From assembly GCA_025936675.1 (NCBI GenBank), contig JAICSX010000009.1, positions 1-64,000 on the forward strand: a stretch of DNA of 64,000 nucleotides, written 5' to 3'. The DNA comes from Sphingomonas sp. (lineage in GTDB: Bacteria > Pseudomonadota > Alphaproteobacteria > Sphingomonadales > Sphingomonadaceae). Every line of letters starts with the position of its first letter. The stretch's first letter is position 1. Both the position numbers and the translations under genes were made by a program. The notes below the pieces were generated by a model that saw nothing but the letters and a program-made list of their open reading frames with translations, was not told the DNA's origin and ran no database searches. Of the stretch, positions 57,269-64,000 are shown piece by piece.

Positions 57269-60200
57269 TTGAAGATCAGGCGTCTCAAGCTCAGCGGATT
57301 CAAGAGCTTCGTCGAGCCGGCGGAGCTCAGGATCGAGCCTGGCCTGACGGGCGTCGTCGGACCGAACGGCTGCGGCAAATCGAACCTGCTCGAAGCGATC
57401 CGCTGGACCATGGGCGAATCCAGCCCCAAGTCGCTTCGCGGCGGCGGCATGGACGACGTGATCTTCGCCGGAACCGCAACGCGCCCCCCGCGCGACTTTG
57501 CCGAGGTGTCGATCCTCGTCGAACGCGAAGCGAGCGAGGACGGCAGCGCGGGCGAAAGCGAAGTCACCCGGCGGATCGAACGGGGCGCCGGCTCAGCTTA
57601 CCGGATCGATGGCCGCGACGTGCGCGCCAAGGATGTCGCGTTGCTGTTTGCCGATGCCGCGACCGGAGCTCACTCCCCTGCGCTCGTCAGCCAGGGAAAG
57701 ATCGCAGCCGTCATTGCCGCCAAGCCTGCGGAGCGGCGGCTGCTTCTTGAGGAAGCTGCAGGGATCTCGGGCCTCCATGCCCGGCGCAAAGACGCCGAGC
57801 AGAAGCTGCGCGCGGCTGAGGCGAACCTTACGCGCCTCGGCGAGATACTCGGCGAGCAGGAGCAGCGTGCTGCGCAGCTGAGGCGGCAGGCGCGCGCTGC
57901 CGAACGCTATCGCACGCTCACCGAGCAGATCCGAAGCGTCGAGGCACGGCTGCTCCATGTGCGCTGGCTCGAGGCGGAGAAGGCTGCGGAAGCTGCAGCG
58001 GCGGAAGCCCGTGCAGCCGAAGAGGAAGTCGAGCGAATTCACCGTGCGATCGTCGAAGCGCAGGCGGCGCACGAACGCGCCAACGAGGCGCTGGCCGGCA
58101 AGCGCGGTGCTCTCGCCGAACTGCGCGAGCAGGGCCATTCGCTGGCGCATGAGCTGGCCTCGGCGCGGGCGCGGCGGGACACCGTCGCACGCCGTCTCGC
58201 CGAGCTCGACCGGCTCGATGCGTCGCTCGCCGCCGACATCCAGCGCGAGGAAGCGCTGAAGGGCGATGCTGCACGCGCCATCGCGACGTTGGAGGAAGAG
58301 CGGGCAGCGATCGCGCGGCGGCTCGAAAATGCCGAGACTCATTCGGCCCGGATCGCGACCGAGCTCAGTACTACTGAGGCGAAGTCCCGCGAAGCAGAAG
58401 CGGCGCTTGCCGAGCTCCTCGCCCGCCAGGCGGCAATGCGGGCGGAACGGCGGGTTGCGGAGGCGGCACTCGAGGCGGCACGCTCGCAGCTCAGCCGCAC
58501 CGAGCAGGAGCGGCAGAAGCTCGCCGACCAACTGGCAGCTCTCGGGGACGGCAGCGATCAGCTTCGCGCCCGCGACGAGGCGGAGGCAAGAGCAACTGCT
58601 GCGGCGGAAGCGCTTGCTCAGGCCGAAGCCCGTCGCGTCGAAGCCGAGCAGGGCCGAGCGACCGCCGCGGAAGCACGCGATGTTGCGGAAAGCCAGTTGG
58701 CATCAGCGCGCGCGGCCTTTTCCGCGGCGCGATCTGAGCATGATGCGCTTGCGCGGGCACTCGAGCATGGCGGCGGGGCAGCGATCGCCAGTCTGAAGGC
58801 GGAGCCCGGTTACGAGCGCGCGCTCGCCGCGGCGCTGGGTGACGACTCAGAGGCCAGTATCGGCGGCGATGCGCCTCGCCGCTGGCAAGGAAGCGATGTT
58901 CTTCCCGGCGACCCGACGCTTCCCGTGGGGACGCAGTGCCTTGCTGATCACGCGAGCGCGCCAAAGGAGCTGTTGCGCCGATTGAAGCAGGTCGCCGTCG
59001 TCGAGCAGGATAAGGGCGAGCTCCTTTCGGTCGGTCAACGTCTCGTCACGCGCGACGGTCGCCTGCGCCGCTGGGACGGTTTCGTTGCCGAAGTCGCGGG
59101 CGCGGCGGCGGCGGAGCGGCTGATCCGGGCCAACCGGCTGTCGCAACTTGCTGCAGACCTCCCAGCATTCGAGAAAGCGGCCGAGGTGGCTTCGGCCCAG
59201 CGCGATCGCGTACTTGGCGACATGGAGAAGTGCCGCAAGGCCGCGGAGGAAGCGCGGGCCGCAGCGCTCGCTGCCGAGCGCGATGCGCGGGAGGCAACGC
59301 GCGCGATCGACGTCGCGACCGCGGCGTTCGAGCGCATCGACGCGCAGCGCTCAGGCCTGGCGCAGCGGCAATGCGATCTTAAACCAGTCCTCGATGCGTC
59401 GCGCGAAGCGGTTACCGCCACCGAACACTCGCTTGCCTCACTGCCCGATCCGGCAGCGCTCGAGCAGGATGTCGAAGCAGCACGCGCCTCCGCTGCCGCC
59501 GCTGCCTCTGCTGTGGCCGACAAGCGCGCCGAGGCCGCGACGAAGGCCCGTGAGACCGCCGCCGATCGCGAGCGTTCGAGTGCCGCGGGTCGCGAGCAAG
59601 CGGAATGGCGCAAGCGCCAGGCCGATGCCGAGCAACGGCTCGCCTCAGCTATCGAGCGCCAAAGGCAGCAGGCAAGCGAGCGTTCAGAGCTCGAAAAGGA
59701 GCCCACCGAGCTCGACTCGAAAATCGGCGAGCTCGAGCATGCCAACGACCAAAGCCAGGTGAAGATCGGCGAAGCCTCAGCCGCAGAGCGGGAGGCCGAA
59801 GAGGCGGTCGTCACGGCCGCGCAGGCGCTGTCGCAAGCCAATGAGCAGTCCGCCGACACGCGTGAGCGCCGCGCCGCCGCGGCTGCGCGCGCCGAAGCCC
59901 AGCAGGCCCGAAGCGCCGAGTTCGCGCGCGCCAGCGTCGACAAGTTCGAAGTGATCCCACAGCGGCTTCCGGAAAAGCTCGGTTTCGACGCCGACGAGCC
60001 GCGTAACGGCGATGAGGAAGCCGCAACGCTCGAGCGCTTGACTGGCGACCGCGAGCGGATCGGGCCGGTCAATCTCGTCGCGGAACAGGAGCTTTCCGAG
60101 CTCGATGCCGCGCGGACGAAGGGCGCCGAGGAAGCCGAGGAACTGACCCAGGCGATCCATCGGCTTCGCGGGTCGATCGGCAACCTCAACCGCGAAGGAC

Positions 60201-60685
60201 GGGTGCGATTGCTCGACGCATATGAGAGGGTCGACGCGCATTTCCGGCGGCTGTTCACGACGTTGTTCGAGGGCGGTCAGGCGCATCTCGAGCTGGTCGA
60301 GAGCGACGATCCGCTCGAGGCCGGGCTGGAGATCATGGCCCAGCCGCCCGGCAAGCGCTTGTCAGCGTTGACCTTACTGTCGGGCGGCGAGCAGGCATTG
60401 ACCGCTGTCGCGCTGATCTTCGCGATCTTCCTCACCAACCCCGCGCCGATCTGCGTGCTGGACGAGGTCGACGCGCCGCTCGACGACGCCAATGTCGAGC
60501 GCTTCTGCGAGCTGCTCCACCGGATGACGCAGGAGACGGACACGCGATACCTGATCGTCACGCACAACGCCGTGACTATGAGCCGGATGGACCGGCTCTA
60601 TGGCGTGACAATGATCGAGAAGGGCGTCAGCCGCTTGGTTTCCGTCGACTTGGGGGGTGCTGAAACGCTACTAGCCGCCGAGTGA
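57269..60685 (+). CDS. smc: chromosome segregation ATPase SMC
   Basis: Protein of 1138 residues with the full SMC plan: N-terminal Walker A GPNGCGKSN (31-39) and QGKIAAVIAAKPAERRLLLEEAAGI. A long coiled coil (about 165-490), a hinge region (about 495-640, with GYERALAAALGDD), and a return coiled coil follow. The C-terminal signature LTLLSGGEQALTAVALIFAIF and Walker B PICVLDEVDAPLDDANVERF complete the ATPase. Condenses and aligns the chromosome with ScpAB. Starts with TTG at 57269 after GGGGAGG. Its stop abuts the convergent gene's stop. Confidence 0.96.
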   Translation: MKIRRLKLSGFKSFVEPAELRIEPGLTGVVGPNGCGKSNLLEAIRWTMGESSPKSLRGGGMDDVIFAGTATRPPRDFAEVSILVEREASEDGSAGESEVTRRIERGAGSAYRIDGRDVRAKDVALLFADAATGAHSPALVSQGKIAAVIAAKPAERRLLLEEAAGISGLHARRKDAEQKLRAAEANLTRLGEILGEQEQRAAQLRRQARAAERYRTLTEQIRSVEARLLHVRWLEAEKAAEAAAAEARAAEEEVERIHRAIVEAQAAHERANEALAGKRGALAELREQGHSLAHELASARARRDTVARRLAELDRLDASLAADIQREEALKGDAARAIATLEEERAAIARRLENAETHSARIATELSTTEAKSREAEAALAELLARQAAMRAERRVAEAALEAARSQLSRTEQERQKLADQLAALGDGSDQLRARDEAEARATAAAEALAQAEARRVEAEQGRATAAEARDVAESQLASARAAFSAARSEHDALARALEHGGGAAIASLKAEPGYERALAAALGDDSEASIGGDAPRRWQGSDVLPGDPTLPVGTQCLADHASAPKELLRRLKQVAVVEQDKGELLSVGQRLVTRDGRLRRWDGFVAEVAGAAAAERLIRANRLSQLAADLPAFEKAAEVASAQRDRVLGDMEKCRKAAEEARAAALAAERDAREATRAIDVATAAFERIDAQRSGLAQRQCDLKPVLDASREAVTATEHSLASLPDPAALEQDVEAARASAAAAASAVADKRAEAATKARETAADRERSSAAGREQAEWRKRQADAEQRLASAIERQRQQASERSELEKEPTELDSKIGELEHANDQSQVKIGEASAAEREAEEAVVTAAQALSQANEQSADTRERRAAAAARAEAQQARSAEFARASVDKFEVIPQRLPEKLGFDADEPRNGDEEAATLERLTGDRERIGPVNLVAEQELSELDAARTKGAEEAEELTQAIHRLRGSIGNLNREGRVRLLDAYERVDAHFRRLFTTLFEGGQAHLELVESDDPLEAGLEIMAQPPGKRLSALTLLSGGEQALTAVALIFAIFLTNPAPICVLDEVDAPLDDANVERFCELLHRMTQETDTRYLIVTHNAVTMSRMDRLYGVTMIEKGVSRLVSVDLGGAETLLAAE

Positions 60686-61564
60686 TTAGAATTCGTGGCT
60701 GATCTTCACCCGGAACTCGGTCTTCTCGTGATCATCCAGTTCCAGCGAAGAACCTGACTTGGCCGGCCCGCCGAACAGCTGTGGGAGGAAGGTCGCGGTC
60801 ACTGCCCATTCGCCGCCGTCATAGTGGAGGCTTGGGCCAGCGTAGACGGCGTAATTCTCGCGGTGAAGGCCGTGCGTCCAATGCGGATAGACGCTGTGGT
60901 AGCGAGCCTCTGCTCCAAGCCAGAAGCGTGGGAAGATGCGGTACGACAGCCCCGTCGAAAGCTCGATGCCGAGCTCCTTTTCGGTTTCATGGCTGACGAT
61001 TCCCGGGGCGATCTCCTCATGCTCGCGCTCCCATTCCGGCTCGAGCGTCAGGTTCGCGGCCCAGGCCAAACGGTCGTTGGCGAAATTCTTCTGCAGGATC
61101 GCCTTGAGCTCGAGCTCATATTCGGTCGCGTGCTCGCCAGTGACCTTGCTGATCCTTGACCAGCCCGGCTCGGCATAGAGGGCGATGCCAAGACGCCCGT
61201 TCTGCGGCGAACGCAGCTGATACTTGAATTCGGCGGATAGCCCCTGGAAAGCGAGATCGCGATCCACGTTCTCGAATTCGGCGGTCGATGCGCGAACGTG
61301 ATGGCCGGCAAAGTTCGCGTAGCCGGAGACCTGGAAGCGTTCGGTGAGTCCGCGCTCGACCTCGATCCGATAGTCTTGGGCGTCGTAATGGCCTTCGCCC
61401 TTGCCGTCTCGATCCGTGGCCCAAAGCGTGAGTTCGGTTTCGCCCGGCTCCTCAATATCGGTCGTGTAGACGTAGCCGAAATCTGGCGCAGCCGCCTCGG
61501 CAATCTGAGCGCAACTGAGCGCGGCACCGGCGCATGCAAGCGCCGCGACGATGCGAGTCGACAA
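60686..61564 (-). CDS. exported beta-barrel-like protein, DUF6662-like
   Basis: Protein of 292 residues: signal peptide (IVAALACAGAALSCAQIAEAA) and a mature part made of alternating strands (DFGYVYTTDIEEPGETELTLWATDRDGKG, ERFQVSGYANFAG, YELELKAILQKNF) ending in F (RVKISHEF), the usual outer-membrane barrel terminus. I associate it with DUF6662. Starts with TTG at 61564 after AGGGGA. A Fur-box-like dyad lies about 35 bp upstream, which suggests iron control. Confidence 0.72.
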   Translation of the reverse strand: MSTRIVAALACAGAALSCAQIAEAAAPDFGYVYTTDIEEPGETELTLWATDRDGKGEGHYDAQDYRIEVERGLTERFQVSGYANFAGHHVRASTAEFENVDRDLAFQGLSAEFKYQLRSPQNGRLGIALYAEPGWSRISKVTGEHATEYELELKAILQKNFANDRLAWAANLTLEPEWEREHEEIAPGIVSHETEKELGIELSTGLSYRIFPRFWLGAEARYHSVYPHWTHGLHRENYAVYAGPSLHYDGGEWAVTATFLPQLFGGPAKSGSSLELDDHEKTEFRVKISHEF

Positions 61565-61596
61565 TTTCGGTCCCCTTAGTACAATTGCTCATCTCG

Positions 61597-61620
61597 CTAA
61601 TGCGAGTCGTTCGCAATTGC
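61597..61620. promoter_or_regulatory. Fur-box-like dyad
   Basis: AATGCGA (61599-61605) and TCGCAATT (61611-61618) flank GTCGT, giving an AATGCGA-N5-TCGCAATT dyad. This resembles the AATGCGAA..TTCGCATT iron boxes in front of sphingomonad TonB-receptor genes as I remember them. It sits between the UdgX stop and the outer-membrane-protein start. Confidence 0.5.
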
Positions 61621-61627
61621 AATAAGG

Positions 61628-63073
61628 TTATTTGCTTAATTCTTCGGCGCGGGCTTTGATCAGCTTGAGGTCGCGGAGGAACAGGCGCTTCCCTTCTTTG
61701 CGAGCCTCCTCGTCGGGCGCACGTAGGATCGAGCTCGGGTGAGCGGTGACCCAGCATTCGCTGCCATCTTCGAGAGTCAGCGGCTCGCCACGGACCTTGG
61801 AAATGGTCACGACCTTGCCGATCAGCGAGCGCGCGGCCGTCGCGCCGAGTGCCACCGTGACGGGCGGGCGGATCAGCTCGCGCTCATGCTCGATCCACCA
61901 GCGGCAGGCGGTGATCTCGCCGGCGTCCGGCTTGTTGTGGATGCGCCTCTTGCCGCGCTGAACGAACTTGAAATGCTTGACCGCATTGGTGACGTAGACA
62001 GTCGAGCGGTCGATCCCGGCTTTCTCCAAGGCCGCATCGAACAGCTGGCCGGCAGGGCCGACGAACGGCCGACCGGCAAGATCCTCCTGGTCGCCCGGCT
62101 GCTCACCGACGAACATGATGCTGGCATCGAGCGGGCCTTCACCGAACACGGTCTGGGTGCCGAACTTGTAGAGCTCGCACCGCGTGCAGCCGCGCGCCTC
62201 CTCGAACAGCGCCTCCCATGCCGTGCGAAGATTGCTCGGCCTGGCGACTGCCCGCTCGGCTTTGAGCGCATGACGTAGCCCCTCCTTGGCGACAGAAGTC
62301 TCAATCATGCCGATCTCCCGTTGACGCGCGCCGGCGATCAAGGGCTGAACGAGCGAGGTCTCCGGCATGTTGCGCCAGTATTTTTTCGGCATCTCCTTGA
62401 GCATCGCGCCGACCTTCAGTCGGGCGGGGTTGAAGATGGAGGAATAGTAAGTCCGCCAGGTTTCTTCGAGGGGATCGCCCGACGGCGCATCGGCGCGAGT
62501 CGCGCCCGGCCCTTCCTCTAACCTCTGACCGTCCCAATGGATCGACAGCTCGGGCGTCAAGATCGACCAGCGCATGCTGGTGAAGCGATTGACGAAGAAG
62601 CTGGCCGCGCGACGGACGATATGATGCTCCGGCTCGAAAAAGGCGATGAAGCGACCGCCAATCTCGCGGAAGCGCAGGAAGGCGTGCATCTTGTGGATGT
62701 CGCGGCGGACGGCCTTTGCGAGATCGTTGAGGCGCCGAACGAGTGGGTCGGCTTCATCTTCGATCGCATCCCGATCCTTCTTCAGCCGAAACAGCATTGT
62801 GTAGAGCAGCGAAAACCGCTCTGCGTCGCGATGACAAACAACGTCCTTTGCAAGCTCGACGAACGTTCGTGGCACGGGAAAGCTTGCCGCCCGGGGCTGC
62901 TCGATGTTCGAGCCGAACAAGTCCGTGTCCCCGCCTTCGACTTGCCAAACGACTGCGCTTGCCGGCAGGCCCGCCTCGGCAAGATCGCGTGCCGCATCGC
63001 GCCATGCTTCGAAATCGTCCGCAGCGGACAGCGTCACGCGCTGCGCGTCGATCAGCGGTCCTTCGGGCAGCAT
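61628..63073 (-). CDS. DUF4130-UdgX fusion, uracil-DNA glycosylase superfamily
   Basis: Protein of 481 residues with two parts. Residues 1-~225 form a DUF4130 domain (LLYTMLFRLKKD, KMHAFLRFREIG, FFEPEHHIVRRAASFFVNRF, WSILTPELSIHWDG). Residues ~285-481 form a UdgX-type uracil-DNA glycosylase with Cys of an Fe-S cluster (GCTRCELY), MFVGEQPGDQEDLAGRPFVGPAG and the diagnostic KRRIH loop (375-379). In UdgX that His attaches covalently to uracil-excised DNA. ATG 63073 lies 1 bp after the stop of the radical-SAM partner, so the pair is coupled. Confidence 0.93.
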   Translation of the reverse strand: MLPEGPLIDAQRVTLSAADDFEAWRDAARDLAEAGLPASAVVWQVEGGDTDLFGSNIEQPRAASFPVPRTFVELAKDVVCHRDAERFSLLYTMLFRLKKDRDAIEDEADPLVRRLNDLAKAVRRDIHKMHAFLRFREIGGRFIAFFEPEHHIVRRAASFFVNRFTSMRWSILTPELSIHWDGQRLEEGPGATRADAPSGDPLEETWRTYYSSIFNPARLKVGAMLKEMPKKYWRNMPETSLVQPLIAGARQREIGMIETSVAKEGLRHALKAERAVARPSNLRTAWEALFEEARGCTRCELYKFGTQTVFGEGPLDASIMFVGEQPGDQEDLAGRPFVGPAGQLFDAALEKAGIDRSTVYVTNAVKHFKFVQRGKRRIHNKPDAGEITACRWWIEHERELIRPPVTVALGATAARSLIGKVVTISKVRGEPLTLEDGSECWVTAHPSSILRAPDEEARKEGKRLFLRDLKLIKARAEELSK

Positions 63074-63074
63074 G

Positions 63075-64000
63075 TCAGGCCGCGAACAGCTCCAGCTGCT
63101 GGCGCTTCGGCGCAACCAGGCTCCTGAGGTCGGCGCAATCGGTCAGCAGCGTCGGACGCCAGTCGGCCGTGGTGATGAACGGCCGCACCTTTGCGATCGA
63201 CAGGGTCAGCCGCGCCACATCCTCGAGCCGCAGCTTTCGGGTGCGCCGCGATGAGAGAATTCGCTCTACAGCTTTCGTGCCAAGGCCGGGCACGCGCCAC
63301 AGCATTTCCTTCGGCGCGCGATTCACATTCACCGGAAAGCTTTCGCGATGCTTCAGCGCCCAGGCGAGCTTGGGGTCGATGTCGAGCGGCAGCATGCCCT
63401 TCTCATCCGTCGCGCCCTGCACTTCCGCGGACGCGAAGCCGTAGAAGCGCATCAGCCAGTCCGCCTGATAGATGCGATGTTCGCGGATCAGCGGCGGGCG
63501 CTTCAGCGGCAGCACGGCGCTTGCGTCGGGAATCGGACTGAATGCGGAGTAGTAGACGCGCCTGAGAGAGTAGCGATCATAGAGGGTGCTCGCCTTGGCG
63601 ACGATGTCCGAATCGTTGGCACTGTCGGCGCCAACGATAATCTGCGTCGATTGTCCCGCAGGAGCGAACTTCGGCGCAGACTTGAAGCGCTTCACAGCGT
63701 CATCGGCGTCAGCGATGCTCGACTTAATGTCCTGCATCGCGCCTTCGATCTGCCGCGCGTCCTTTTCCGGCGCAAGCCTCATCAGCCCTGCCTCGGTCGG
63801 CAGCTCGACGTTGATCGAAACGCGGTCGGCATAGAGCCCCGCCTGCCGAACCAGCTCAGGGTCCGCATCGGGGATCGTCTTCAAATGGATGTAGCCGCGA
63901 AAATCGTGATCCTCACGCAGGCTCCGCGCGACCTCGACGATTTGCTCCATCGTGTAGTTCGACGAGCGGATGATCCCCGACGAAAGGAACAGTCCCTCAA
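63075..64000 (-). CDS. putative DNA modification/repair radical SAM protein (5' part outside window)
   Basis: C-terminal ~308 residues of a radical-SAM protein of the TIGR03916 type, known to travel with DUF4130/UdgX proteins. Visible are GLFLSSGIIRSSNYTMEQIVEVARSLREDHDFRGYIHLKTIPDADPELV, DRVSINVELPTEAGLMRLAP, QIIVGADSANDSDI, FSPIPDA and a C-terminal helix-hairpin-helix-like LWRVPGLGTKAVERILSSRR that may bind DNA. The CxxxCxxC cluster motif would lie upstream, beyond the right edge. Confidence 0.9.
   Translation of the reverse strand, partial: EGLFLSSGIIRSSNYTMEQIVEVARSLREDHDFRGYIHLKTIPDADPELVRQAGLYADRVSINVELPTEAGLMRLAPEKDARQIEGAMQDIKSSIADADDAVKRFKSAPKFAPAGQSTQIIVGADSANDSDIVAKASTLYDRYSLRRVYYSAFSPIPDASAVLPLKRPPLIREHRIYQADWLMRFYGFASAEVQGATDEKGMLPLDIDPKLAWALKHRESFPVNVNRAPKEMLWRVPGLGTKAVERILSSRRTRKLRLEDVARLTLSIAKVRPFITTADWRPTLLTDCADLRSLVAPKRQQLELFAA

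Noticed and set aside
1..64000. CRISPR arrays, insertion sequences, prophage or toxin-antitoxin modules
   Set aside because: No regularly spaced repeats, transposase or integrase motifs, phage structural proteins or recognisable TA pair were seen.

Overview
The window is a 64 kb stretch of high-GC alphaproteobacterial chromosome. Gene families and local order (hflK-hflC-Do protease, ubiA/rsmE/gshA, mutY/dciA/two DsbA-like genes/smc, small conserved proteins of sphingomonad type) point to the Sphingomonadaceae. I infer the family but cannot name genus or species. I recognised no transposase, integrase, prophage or CRISPR array. Both ends cut genes: an OPT-family transporter at the left and a radical-SAM DNA-repair protein at the right.

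Layout. 0-17 kb: housekeeping (OPT transporter, HflKC with a periplasmic Do protease, Mrp ATPase, PmbA/TldE, UbiA, RsmE, GshA, proline iminopeptidase, an Ntn-type acylase, an MHS-type MFS transporter). 17.4-25.9 kb, mostly minus strand: a trp leader peptide and attenuator, trpD, a fused trpC-trpF, trpB, trpA, then ku and ligD on the same strand with almost no gaps. 26.0-31.2 kb: a four-gene set that reads as a complete route to polyprenyl-phospho-arabinofuranose (membrane GT-C-like protein, HAD-UbiA fusion, DprE1-like oxidase, DprE2-like reductase). 31.3-33.9 kb: a metal-response set (Met-rich beta-barrel-like protein, glutaredoxin-MauE fusion, divergent MerR/CueR-like regulator). 33.9-44.1 kb: a low-oxygen and stress block built around a heme-PAS FixL and a FixJ, with a universal stress protein, a lipoprotein, two flavin-split-barrel proteins, an L,D-transpeptidase, iron permease-like and VIT1-like genes, and an AI-2E family permease. 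44.3-46.3 kb: tRNA-Gly, tRNA-Tyr and small sphingomonad proteins. 46.4-64 kb: housekeeping again (RlmB, AlkA-like glycosylase, pirin, 2OG oxygenase, CreD, LOG, cytochrome c, MutY, DciA-like, DsbA pair, SMC, a putatively Fur-controlled outer-membrane protein, DUF4130-UdgX and a radical-SAM partner).

How parts may work together. In the FixLJ block a recurring 16-bp 6-4-6 element (best copy TACGCA-N4-TGCGTA) lies in the intergenic regions before most transcription units, which suggests one oxygen-responsive regulon. A perfect FNR/FixK-type box lies between the acylase and MFS genes. Trp biosynthesis (trpD through trpA) appears to be controlled by classical leader-peptide attenuation, and the downstream NHEJ genes may share its transcript, with the ku ribosome-binding site partly inside a hairpin. 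All functional calls rest on motif recognition by eye; no database search was run.
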